DNA of 64,000 bases. It comes from Roseibium aestuarii (GTDB lineage Bacteria > Pseudomonadota > Alphaproteobacteria > Rhizobiales > Stappiaceae). The notes beneath the pieces are model-generated. The model saw nothing but the letters and a program-made list of their open reading frames with translations, was not told the DNA's origin and made no database searches. A program made the position numbers and the translations under genes. How positions within the stretch are numbered: position 1 is the stretch's first letter; each line of letters begins with the position of its first letter. The stretch covers positions 930,001 through 994,000 of the forward strand of contig NZ_VORA01000001.1 of the NCBI RefSeq assembly GCF_008477545.1, in the 5' to 3' direction. This document shows, piece by piece, positions 43,475 through 52,256 of the stretch.

Positions 43475-45007
43475 ATGACTTCTCCGCGAAACGCTTCCAA
43501 GACCCCGCTGATGCGCACCACCCGCGGCCGCCTGATGGCTGGCGCGATGGCGCTCGGGATCGCAGGCATTGTCGGCACCCAGACCGTCCTTCCCCAGAGC
43601 CTGGCGCTCGCCGATCCGGTCAAGGTCGAGACGGCGGCTCCCCTCGACTTCTCCCACGTTGTCTCTGCCGTTCAGCCGGCCGTGGTCAGCGTCCGGGTGA
43701 AGCAGGAAATCGAACCGCGCATGATGAATTTCAACGGCGGTGGCGACTTCAACGAGTTCTTCCAGGATCTGCCCAAGGACCATCCGCTCTATCGCTTCTT
43801 CCGTCGCTTCGGCGAGGAAGCCCCGTCTGACGGCGACAAGCGCGAGCGGCCGCACCAGTATGGCATGTCCCAGGGCTCCGGCTTCTTCATCAGTGAAGAC
43901 GGCTATCTGGTCACCAACCATCACGTGATCGACAAGGGTACCGAGTTCACCATCGTCACCGACGACGGCAAGGAATATGACGCCAAGCTGATCGGCGCCG
44001 ACAAGCGCACCGACCTCGCCTTGCTCAAGGTGGATGCGGATCACGACTTCACTTACGTGAAGTTCGCGGACGACACGCCGAACGTGGGCGAATGGGTCGT
44101 GGCCATCGGCAACCCCTTCGGCCTCGGCGGCTCGGTCACGGCCGGTATCGTTTCGGCCCGTGGCCGTGACATCGGCGCCGGCCCCTATGACGACTTCCTG
44201 CAGATCGACGCTCCCGTGAACCGGGGCAATTCCGGTGGCCCGGCCTTCAACATGAAGGGTGAGGTGATCGGTGTGAACGCGGCCATCTATTCGCCCTCTG
44301 GCGGCAACGTGGGCATTGCCTTCGCCATTCCGGCCAGCACCGCCCGCGACGTGATCATGGACCTGAAGGACGGTGGATCCGTGGTGCGTGGCTGGCTCGG
44401 CGTGCAGATTCAGGGCGTGTCCGAGGACATCGCCGAAAGTCTTGGCCTGAAGGAAGCCAAGGGCGCCATCGTGGCCGAAGCCCAGGCCGACGGCCCGGCC
44501 GCCAAGGCAGGCCTGAAGTCCGGCGACACGATCCTTGCGGTCGATGGGGCCACCGTCGACGGACCGCGCGAACTGTCCAAGATGATCGCCGCCTATTCCC
44601 CGGATACGGAGGTGAAGGTCACCGTCTGGCGCGATGGGGCGGAGAAGGACATCGAGGTCAAGCTCGGCCGCCTGCAGGACACCGACCAGCAGGAAGCCGC
44701 CGCGCCCGTTGAAAGCGGCGAGACGTCGCTCGCGGATCTCGGCTTCTCGGTCGTGACGGCGTCCGAGGCGGGGCTTGAGGGCAATGGCGTGGTCATTGCC
44801 GAAGTGACCCCGGATGGCACGGCTGCCGAAAAGGGCCTGCGCCCCGGCGACCGCATCCTGACGGTCGCAGGTGAGGACGTGAAGACCCCGGCCGACGTGC
44901 AGGCCGCCGTAAAGAAGGCGGAAAAGGAAGGCCGAAAGGCCGTTCTCTTCCGGGTGGAGCGGGAGAACTCCACGCAGTTTGTCGCCCTTCCCATGAACTT
45001 GGGGTGA
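43475..45007 (+). CDS. degP: Periplasmic serine protease/chaperone, Do family (DegP-like)
   Basis: The 510-residue protein degrades or refolds misfolded envelope proteins. A signal segment (about 20-46) precedes the trypsin-like domain with the intact triad H150 (TNHHVID), D180 (KRTDLALL) and S253 (GNSGGPAF). Two PDZ domains follow (about 300-390 and 405-505; GWLGVQIQGVSEDIAESLGL, GLRPGDRILTVAGEDV). In rhizobia the order ccmH-degP-regulator-kinase-glnE is usual, as here apart from two inserted genes. The ATG at 43475 has GAGG 9 nt before it. Confidence 0.93.
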   Translation: MTSPRNASKTPLMRTTRGRLMAGAMALGIAGIVGTQTVLPQSLALADPVKVETAAPLDFSHVVSAVQPAVVSVRVKQEIEPRMMNFNGGGDFNEFFQDLPKDHPLYRFFRRFGEEAPSDGDKRERPHQYGMSQGSGFFISEDGYLVTNHHVIDKGTEFTIVTDDGKEYDAKLIGADKRTDLALLKVDADHDFTYVKFADDTPNVGEWVVAIGNPFGLGGSVTAGIVSARGRDIGAGPYDDFLQIDAPVNRGNSGGPAFNMKGEVIGVNAAIYSPSGGNVGIAFAIPASTARDVIMDLKDGGSVVRGWLGVQIQGVSEDIAESLGLKEAKGAIVAEAQADGPAAKAGLKSGDTILAVDGATVDGPRELSKMIAAYSPDTEVKVTVWRDGAEKDIEVKLGRLQDTDQQEAAAPVESGETSLADLGFSVVTASEAGLEGNGVVIAEVTPDGTAAEKGLRPGDRILTVAGEDVKTPADVQAAVKKAEKEGRKAVLFRVERENSTQFVALPMNLG

Positions 45008-45054
45008 GTGGCTTCTGCATCTCCTGATTGAACGATTTCCTCGTTCACGCATTT

Positions 45055-45091
45055 CCTGCAAGGGCACCGATCCTTGCAGGACCCGGTGCCC
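45055..45091 (+). other. Two mutually exclusive RNA hairpins between degP and the response-regulator gene
   Basis: CCTGCAAGG (45055-45063) pairs perfectly with CCTTGCAGG (45072-45080). GGGCACCG (45062-45069) pairs perfectly with CGGTGCCC (45084-45091), with an inner TCCT/AGGA. The pairings share bases, so only one can form at a time. No U-tract follows, so this is not a plain terminator. Confidence 0.45.
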
Positions 45092-45223
45092 AGGGCTCCC
45101 GACGCCCCTTCATCACCCTGGGTAACCGATCTGCCGGCGGCTGGTCCCGTGAGAAGGACCTGCCGCCGGAGTTCTTTTTCGGGGGAGGATTGTCATTGGT
45201 CTGGGAGAGTTTAAAAGGAAGTC

Positions 45224-45910
45224 ATGATGCGCATTCTGATCATCGAGGATGACCGCGAAGCCGCGGCTTACCTCGCCAAGGGACTGAAGGAAGTGGGTCA
45301 TCTGGCCGATCTCGCCCAGGACGGTGAGACCGGTCTGGAGATGGCTCTCGACGGGACCTATGACGTTCTCATCGTCGACCGGATGCTGCCGCAGCGCGAT
45401 GGCCTGTCGGTCATCGAGACCCTGCGCCGCAAGAATGATCAGACGCCCGTGCTCATCCTGTCTGCTCTCGGCCAGGTCGATGACCGGGTGAAGGGTCTGA
45501 AGGCCGGCGGCGACGACTATCTGCCCAAGCCCTATGCCTTCACCGAGCTGCTCGCCCGTGTGGAAGCCCTCGGCCGTCGCCCCAAGGCCGGCGGCGATGT
45601 TGCCACCACCTACAAGGTCGGCGATCTGGTGCTCGACCGCCTGTCCCACACCTGCCGGCGGGGTGACAAGGAGATCACGCTCCAGCCGCGCGAGTTCCGT
45701 CTGCTCGAATATCTGATGCAGCACGCCGGCCAGGTCGTGACCCGCACCATGCTGCTGGAAAACGTCTGGGAGTATCACTTCGACCCGCAGACCAACGTCA
45801 TCGACGTCCATGTCTCGCGCCTGCGCGGCAAGATCGACAAGGATTTCGAGCGGCCGTTGCTGCACACCATCCGCGGAGCAGGGTATTCGATCCGTGACAT
45901 GGCTGACTAG
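45224..45910 (+). CDS. OmpR-family response regulator
   Basis: The 228-residue protein has receiver motifs EDD (8-10), the phospho-acceptor D52 in IVDRMLP, LILSALG and DYLPKPYA, then a winged-helix domain (LQPREFRLLEYLMQHAGQVVTR, NVIDVHVSRLRGKID, TIRGAGYSI). It is followed by its kinase with a 17-bp overlap, and lies downstream of degP, which suggests an envelope-stress role; this is inference. The start may be either of two adjacent ATG codons. Confidence 0.9.
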   Translation: MMRILIIEDDREAAAYLAKGLKEVGHLADLAQDGETGLEMALDGTYDVLIVDRMLPQRDGLSVIETLRRKNDQTPVLILSALGQVDDRVKGLKAGGDDYLPKPYAFTELLARVEALGRRPKAGGDVATTYKVGDLVLDRLSHTCRRGDKEITLQPREFRLLEYLMQHAGQVVTRTMLLENVWEYHFDPQTNVIDVHVSRLRGKIDKDFERPLLHTIRGAGYSIRDMAD

Positions 45911-47348
45911 GCTCATCCGCACGACGGCCTTCAAGCTGTCCCTGCTCTACCTTGTCGTCTTCACGGCCCTCTCGGGCTTTCTGCTGATCTATCTGTCGCG
46001 CACCACCAACCAGCTCATGGCAGCCCAGGTGGTGCAGACGGTGGATGCGGAGATCCGGGGCCTGAGCGACGAGTATCTGCGCGGTGGCGTGCGGGCCCTT
46101 GTGGAAAGCATGGAGCGTCGGGCCCGCCAGCCCGACGCCTCCCTCTATCTCCTGATGGATTTCGCCGGCAATCCCCTGGTCGGCAACATCTCCCGCCTGC
46201 CGACCGTGGTGCTGGAGGAGACCGGATCCAACGTCCGGCGCATGCGCTACACCCGTTCGGGTGCGGGCGAGGGCGAGGACAGCCGCGAGGCTCTGGTGCG
46301 CATCTTCGAGTTGCGCGGCGGCTACAGGGTTCTGGTCGGGCGAGACCTCGGCGAACAGCAGCGCTTTGCCACCGTCTTTTCCGATGCCCTTCAGTTCTGG
46401 CTCATCTCCGTCATTCTCATGGCGGGTGCCACCTGGTTCTTCGTCAGCCAGCGGGTGATGAAGCGTATCGACGGCATGGCCGCAACCAGCCGGACCATTA
46501 TGGAAGGGGACCTCAGCCGCCGTCTGCCGATTGCCGGAAATGGCGACGAGTTCGACCGTCTTGCCTCCAATCTCAATGACATGCTGGACCGCATCGAGCT
46601 GCTCATGCAGGGCATGCGCGAGGTCACGGACAACATTGCCCACGACCTGAAGACGCCGCTGACCCGGCTGCGCACCCGGGTGGAGACCGCCCTGCGCGAA
46701 AGCGGCAGCGAGGCCCACTATCGCGAGGCGCTGGAGGGCGCGCTGGACGAAAGCGACGGCCTGCTGCGGATCTTCGATGCGCTGCTGCGGATTGCCCGGG
46801 TCGAGGCCATGTCGCCCGAGGCGGGTCTGGATCGGGTGGATCTGGGTGCGCTGGTCGAGGAGCTTGCCGATCTCTATCAGCCGGTGCTGGAAGACGAGGG
46901 CGGCACGCTGACCCTTGTCGCCGAACCGGGGCTGGCGGTGATGGGCAACCGGGAGCTCATCGCCCAAGGGCTTGTCAATCTGATCGAGAACAGCCTGAAA
47001 TACGGTCGCTGCGACGAGGAGACCGCGCCGCAGCTCGAGATCGGTGCCCGGCGCGAGGGCGACCGGATCGCGGTCTTTGTCCGCGACCACGGTCCCGGCA
47101 TCGACAGCGCGGATCTCGACCGGGTGTCCGACCGCTTCGTGCGTCTGGACAAGAGCCGGACGAAGCCGGGCTATGGTCTGGGCTTGAGCCTGGTCAATGC
47201 CATCGCAAAGCTCCATGGCGGACAATTGCGGCTGGCCGATGCCGCACCGGGCCTGCGGGCTGAACTGGACCTGAAGCCTGCACCTGCTGCTGCCGCAGTC
47301 GTGGCGCAGGAGACGAACATCGAGGCGGAGCGCCGGAAGGGAAGTTGA
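45894..47348 (+). CDS. Sensor histidine kinase
   Basis: The product is about 484 residues, from a GTG that overlaps the regulator gene. It has a membrane helix (about 13-33), a periplasmic domain of about 140 residues, a second helix (ALQFWLISVILMAGATWFFV), a HAMP domain, the His box MREVTDNIAHDLKTPLTRL, and ATPase motifs NLIENSLKYG, RDHGPGI and PGYGLGLSLV. The regulator upstream is the expected partner. It overlaps the longer glnE frame by only 4 bp, so coexpression with glnE is likely. Confidence 0.9.
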   Translation: MTWLTRLIRTTAFKLSLLYLVVFTALSGFLLIYLSRTTNQLMAAQVVQTVDAEIRGLSDEYLRGGVRALVESMERRARQPDASLYLLMDFAGNPLVGNISRLPTVVLEETGSNVRRMRYTRSGAGEGEDSREALVRIFELRGGYRVLVGRDLGEQQRFATVFSDALQFWLISVILMAGATWFFVSQRVMKRIDGMAATSRTIMEGDLSRRLPIAGNGDEFDRLASNLNDMLDRIELLMQGMREVTDNIAHDLKTPLTRLRTRVETALRESGSEAHYREALEGALDESDGLLRIFDALLRIARVEAMSPEAGLDRVDLGALVEELADLYQPVLEDEGGTLTLVAEPGLAVMGNRELIAQGLVNLIENSLKYGRCDEETAPQLEIGARREGDRIAVFVRDHGPGIDSADLDRVSDRFVRLDKSRTKPGYGLGLSLVNAIAKLHGGQLRLADAAPGLRAELDLKPAPAAAAVVAQETNIEAERRKGS

Positions 47349-47353
47349 GGATC

Positions 47354-50317
47354 ATGGGGCATAGACTGATCGACACCCTGGAGGTGATCCCCCACGCCTG
47401 TGCGGCCGGCCGTGCCGAACTCTTTCTGGAAGATCTTCTGAAGAAGGACGCGCAGGCCCCCGAGGATCAGGCGGGGCTTCTGGCGGGGCTCATTGCCGAC
47501 CAACCCTCGATCGAGCCCTTCCTGAAGGGCGTCTTTGCCAATTCTCCCTTCCTGCGCGACCTGTCCCTGCAGAATGTTGCGCGCTTGACCGGCATCCTGA
47601 CCGCCGATCCCCGCGAGCGTGTGGCGTCCCTTCTGGCCCGTGCGGGCGAACTTCGGGTGACGAGCGAAGCCGACCTCATGCGTGATCTGCGCCTGATGAA
47701 GCAGGATCTGGCCCTCACACTGGGTCTGGCCGACATTGCCGGTGCGATCGATCTGGACGTGGTCACCGGTGGGCTGGCGGGCTTTGCCGATGCGGCGCTC
47801 AACGCCTCCCTGCGGTTCCTGCTCTCCGAGCTGGCGGCGAAGGGCAAGTTCGCCCCGGTCGATCCCGAGAAGCCAGAGCTCGGCAGCGGCTTCATCATTC
47901 TCGCCATGGGCAAGCATGGCGCGCAGGAGCTGAACTACTCCTCCGACATCGACCTGATCGTGCTCTATGATCCGGCGGTGACCCCGGTGGCCGATGGGGT
48001 GGAGCCTTCCGTCGAATTCGTCAGACTGACCCGGCGCCTCATCAAGATCATGCAGGACCGCACCGCAGAAGGCTATGTCTTCCGTACCGACCTGCGCCTG
48101 CGGCCGGATCCAGGTGCCACGCCGCTTGCCATGGCCGTGCCGGCGGCCCTTTCCTATTACGAGAGCCTCGGCCAGAACTGGGAGCGCGCAGCCCTCATCA
48201 AGGCCAGGCCCTGCGCCGGCGACCTTCCGGCGGGCGAGGGGTTCCTGAAGGAGATCGTTCCCTTCATCTGGCGCAAGTATCTTGATTTTGCTGCCATCGC
48301 CGATGTGCAGTCGATCAAGCGGCAGATCCACCGCCACAAGGGTCATGCGCGCATCGCCGTGGCCGGTCACAACGTGAAGCTGGGTCGCGGCGGCATCCGC
48401 GAGGTGGAGTTCTTCGTCCAGACCCAGCAGCTGATCGCCGGTGGCCGCAATCCGGCGCTGCGCGGCCGGCGCACCCTCGACATGCTCAAGGCGCTTGTCG
48501 CGGCCGACTGGATCCGCGAGGAAACCCGCACGGATCTGGAGGAGGCCTATGTCTTCCTGCGCAATGTCGAGCATCGCATCCAGATGATGAACGACGAGCA
48601 GACCCAGCTTCTGCCGAAGGATGACGAAGGCCTGGAGAAGATCGCCTTTTTGATGGGCTTCGACAGTCAGAGAGCCTTCGAGCAGGCCTTCGAGGAACGC
48701 CTGCGCCGGGTGCAGGGCCATTATTCCGCCCTGTTCGAGGATGAGCCGGAGCTCTCCTCCGAACTGGGGAATCTGGTCTTCACCGGCGACGATCACGACC
48801 CGGATACGCTCGAAACCCTCGCAGGTCTCGGCTATCGCCAGCCGGCAGAAGCTGCCAGCATCGTCAAGGCCTGGCACTTCGGTCGCTATGCGGCGACCCG
48901 CTCCACCAAGTCGCGCGAACTCCTCACCGAGCTGCATCCGGTCCTGCTCAAGGCCCTGGGCCTCACCGACAATGCGGATGCCGCCCTGCGGACCTTCGAC
49001 GCTTTCCTCGCCAAGCTCCCCGCCGGGGTGCAGCTCTTCTCCCTGCTGAAATCCAATCCGGAGCTCCTCACCCTCCTGGCCACCGTCATGGGCGCCGCGC
49101 CGCGCCTCGCCGAGACGGTGTCGCGCCGGGTGCATGTGCTCGACACGGTGCTCGATCCGGCCTTCTTCGGCGCCATGCCGAGCCCGGAGGAGTTCCGCAC
49201 CGGGCTGGAGCGGACGCTTGCGCAGGCGCGTTTCTACGAGGAGGCGCTGGACCGGGCCCGCATCTTTGCCCAGGAGCAGATCTTCCTGATCGGCCTGCGC
49301 CTCATCTCCGACACGCTGACGGCCGACAAGGTGGGCGATGCGCTCGCCCGGCTGGCCGAATGCATCATCGAAGGGCTGTTGCCGCGGGTGATCGATCATG
49401 TGGACGAGAGCCATGGCCGGATCCCCGGCGGCGAGCTGGCCGTGCTGGCCATGGGCAAGCTCGGCGGGCGCGAGATGACCGCCGCCTCCGATCTGGACCT
49501 GATCCTGCTCTATGAGGCCCCAGAGGACGCCACCCAGTCCGATGGCAAGCGGCCCTTGCCGGTGACGCAATATTACACCCGCCTGACCCAGCGCCTGGTC
49601 TCGGCCCTTTCAGCGCCCACGGCGGAAGGCACCCTCTACGAGGTGGACTTCCGCTTGCGGCCCTCAGGCAATTCCGGCCCGCTCGCCACCAATCTCGCTG
49701 GCTTCATCGACTATCAGGAACGTCAGGCCTGGACCTGGGAGCACATGGCCCTGACCCGGGGACGGGTGATCGCGACCACCTCGCCGGAGTTCAAGCAGAA
49801 GATCCGCGCCCATATCTGCGCCACCCTGTCGAAGACGCGGGATCGTCAGGCGCTTGCCGACGAAGTCCGCTCCATGCGCGCCCGCATCGAGGCGGAAAAG
49901 GGCAGCAAGGACATCTGGGACCTGAAGCAGGTCGCAGGCGGTCTGGTCGACATCGAGTTCATCACCCAGTTCCTCCAGCTGGCCGAGGGCACCGGCCGGC
50001 CGGACCTGTTCCGCCAGAACACGGAAGAGGCCCTGGTGGGGCTGCGCGATGGCGGAGCGCTCGACTCCGGTCAGGCCGACCAGCTGCTTCAGGCCCTGCG
50101 GCTTTATCACAAGCTGACGCAGATCCTGCGCATGTGTCTGCCCGGCGCCTTCAAGGCGGCGGAGGCCCCGCGCGGGGTGCTCGACCTGCTGATCCGGGCG
50201 GCCGGCGCCCCCAATCTTCAGCATCTGGAGATCGAGCTGGGCGAGACCCAGAGCGCCATCCGTGCCCTGTTCGAGACGCTTGTCGGCAAGGTGGAGCGCA
50301 CCGACCTCCAGACCTGA
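47354..50317 (+). CDS. glnE: Glutamine synthetase adenylyltransferase / adenylyl-removing enzyme
   Basis: The bifunctional enzyme, about 987 residues, adds AMP to or removes it from glutamine synthetase in answer to PII and glutamine. Two nucleotidyltransferase-like domains are visible: the N-terminal deadenylylase with GAQELNYSSDIDLIVLYD (near 200) and the C-terminal adenylylase with GGREMTAASDLDLILLYE (near 710). RGGIREVEFFVQTQQLI and ADLRLRPD-like motifs (FRTDLRLRPDPGATPL) are intact. The ATG at 47354 was preferred to the TTG at 47345. Confidence 0.94.
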   Translation: MGHRLIDTLEVIPHACAAGRAELFLEDLLKKDAQAPEDQAGLLAGLIADQPSIEPFLKGVFANSPFLRDLSLQNVARLTGILTADPRERVASLLARAGELRVTSEADLMRDLRLMKQDLALTLGLADIAGAIDLDVVTGGLAGFADAALNASLRFLLSELAAKGKFAPVDPEKPELGSGFIILAMGKHGAQELNYSSDIDLIVLYDPAVTPVADGVEPSVEFVRLTRRLIKIMQDRTAEGYVFRTDLRLRPDPGATPLAMAVPAALSYYESLGQNWERAALIKARPCAGDLPAGEGFLKEIVPFIWRKYLDFAAIADVQSIKRQIHRHKGHARIAVAGHNVKLGRGGIREVEFFVQTQQLIAGGRNPALRGRRTLDMLKALVAADWIREETRTDLEEAYVFLRNVEHRIQMMNDEQTQLLPKDDEGLEKIAFLMGFDSQRAFEQAFEERLRRVQGHYSALFEDEPELSSELGNLVFTGDDHDPDTLETLAGLGYRQPAEAASIVKAWHFGRYAATRSTKSRELLTELHPVLLKALGLTDNADAALRTFDAFLAKLPAGVQLFSLLKSNPELLTLLATVMGAAPRLAETVSRRVHVLDTVLDPAFFGAMPSPEEFRTGLERTLAQARFYEEALDRARIFAQEQIFLIGLRLISDTLTADKVGDALARLAECIIEGLLPRVIDHVDESHGRIPGGELAVLAMGKLGGREMTAASDLDLILLYEAPEDATQSDGKRPLPVTQYYTRLTQRLVSALSAPTAEGTLYEVDFRLRPSGNSGPLATNLAGFIDYQERQAWTWEHMALTRGRVIATTSPEFKQKIRAHICATLSKTRDRQALADEVRSMRARIEAEKGSKDIWDLKQVAGGLVDIEFITQFLQLAEGTGRPDLFRQNTEEALVGLRDGGALDSGQADQLLQALRLYHKLTQILRMCLPGAFKAAEAPRGVLDLLIRAAGAPNLQHLEIELGETQSAIRALFETLVGKVERTDLQT

Positions 50318-50557
50318 GAAAGAGCGAGCATTGCCAGAGCAGAGCGCTTCGCCGGTTCCGACAGGGGGAGGTCATGATGCCTATGAAGAGGAGCGTCGTG
50401 CGACGGCCTCTGCGTGGCACCCTTGGCAACCCTTGCAATCGGATCATTCCGGAAGAAGTTGTACGTATCTAAGTTGATGATTTGATTAGAGAAAGCGTAA
50501 GGATCTGCTCCTAGCCTCATCACAATCGCGTGTGGTTGTCGTGTGAAAGAGGCTGTC

Positions 50558-52240
50558 ATGAGGAACATGTCGATTTTCCTGAAGGTTCTGACCGTTGTGA
50601 TCCTTCTTGCCCTGGTCCTGATCGCCAACACGGCCTATGGCATCTTCAGCCTCCGGGGTCTGAACGATGCCACACTCAGGATCAATGCTGCTGCGGTGGA
50701 GATCCGCTATGGTGCGGAAATGACCCGCGACCTGATCGCCCTCAATCGGGGGGAATACCGTCTGGCCGCCAATCCGGCCCTTCATGGTCAGGTCCAGGAT
50801 TTCATCAGCGAAAACAGTCAGGTCTTCGAAGCGCGTCTCGCGAAGTCCCTGGAGATGGCGGAAGGGCCGCAGCGCGCCATGCTGGAAACCATGACCGCCT
50901 CCTATCATGACTATATGACGCGGGTTCAGGACAACATGGATCTGGCGAAGCGCGCGGCTGGGGAGGCGTCGCTTCGTGCCGACATCCTGCGCCGGGTGGA
51001 AGAGAATACGGCTCTGGCCGAGCAGCTGCGTGATCAGCTTCAGATCTATGTGGCGGAGACGGAGCGCAAGGCTGCAAACCTCGTGACCGAGGCTGCTGAC
51101 AGCGCGTCCTTCGGGCAGATGGCCATGATCTTCTTCGTGATTGCCGGTCTCATCGCCGGCGTGTCGGCCTCGATGATCATCTCCCGCCGCTTCATGTCAG
51201 CCCCCTTGCGCCATCAGGTGGAAGGGCTGCAGGCCCTGAGCGAGGGCCGCTTCGATTTCGAGATCTCCTATCGGGATGCGCGCGACGAGATAGGCGACAT
51301 CGCGCGGACCATGATGATCTTCAAGGAAAAGGCTATCGAACGGGAGCAGATGCTGACCATGCAGGCCGAGGACGTCCGTCGCAAGGCCGAGCGGGCCGAG
51401 CGCATCCGCGAGGTCACGGAAGCCTTCCGCGTGGAGGTGGATGAAGCCATGGGCATGCTGGCCTCTTCGGCCCAGGAGCTGGAGGCGACGGCTCAGTCCC
51501 TGTCCGCCACCGCCGCCGAGACGGCGGCCCAAAGCACCACAGTGGCCTCTGCCTCCACGCAGGCAGCCTCCAACGTCCAGACTGTCGCGGGCGCGAGCGA
51601 GGAAATGGCCGCCTCCATCAAAGATGTCAGCACCCGCATCCTGGAGACCTCCCGCCTCGCCACCTCGGCCGAGGGCGAGGTGAGTGCCACCACGGCGCGG
51701 GTGTCCTCGCTGAAAGATGGAGCCGCCTCCATTGGCGAGGTGATCAGTCTCATCAAGTCCATCGCCGACCAGACGAACCTGCTGGCCCTCAATGCGACCA
51801 TCGAGGCAGCCCGGGCAGGGGAGGCGGGCAAGGGCTTTGCGGTCGTGGCCTCGGAGGTGAAGGAACTGGCCAATCAGACCGGACGGGCCACCGAGGAAAT
51901 CACCGTTCAGATCAGCAAGATGCAGGAAGATGTGGAGACCACCGTTCCGGCCATCGAGCGCATTGCTCAGATCATCGGGGATCTGAGCCGGACGTCTGCC
52001 ATGGTGGCCTCCGCCGCCGAGGAACAGGCTGTCACGACGACGGAAATCAGCCGCAATGTGCAGGAAGCCTATGCGGGCACCGAGGAGGTCTCGCGCACCA
52101 TCGCCGGGGTGAGTGAAGGGGCGGAATCGACGGCGAGCGGGACGGCCCAAGTGTTGAGCACCGCCAAGGCCGTGTCGGATCGTGCCAACCGCCTGACCGG
52201 CCAGATCACGAGTTTCATCAACACGGTGTCCGCCGCCTGA
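50558..52240 (+). CDS. Membrane methyl-accepting chemotaxis protein
   Basis: The product is about 560 residues. It has a first helix ([20 protein letters not shown]), a periplasmic four-helix-bundle sensor (about 35-185), a second helix ([21 protein letters not shown]), a HAMP domain, and a long signalling coiled coil with tip [20 protein letters not shown] and [22 protein letters not shown] precedes the ATG. Ligand unknown. It is convergent with the PAS kinase gene. Confidence 0.92.
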   Translation: MRNMSIFLKVLTVVILLALVLIANTAYGIFSLRGLNDATLRINAAAVEIRYGAEMTRDLIALNRGEYRLAANPALHGQVQDFISENSQVFEARLAKSLEMAEGPQRAMLETMTASYHDYMTRVQDNMDLAKRAAGEASLRADILRRVEENTALAEQLRDQLQIYVAETERKAANLVTEAADSASFGQMAMIFFVIAGLIAGVSASMIISRRFMSAPLRHQVEGLQALSEGRFDFEISYRDARDEIGDIARTMMIFKEKAIEREQMLTMQAEDVRRKAERAERIREVTEAFRVEVDEAMGMLASSAQELEATAQSLSATAAETAAQSTTVASASTQAASNVQTVAGASEEMAASIKDVSTRILETSRLATSAEGEVSATTARVSSLKDGAASIGEVISLIKSIADQTNLLALNATIEAARAGEAGKGFAVVASEVKELANQTGRATEEITVQISKMQEDVETTVPAIERIAQIIGDLSRTSAMVASAAEEQAVTTTEISRNVQEAYAGTEEVSRTIAGVSEGAESTASGTAQVLSTAKAVSDRANRLTGQITSFINTVSAA

Positions 52241-52256
52241 CAGGCCGCGAACGCCT

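Noticed and set aside
47171-49570. 799-codon minus-strand frame inside glnE
   Set aside because: Antisense to both catalytic domains of glnE; His/Gly/Glu-biased shadow.
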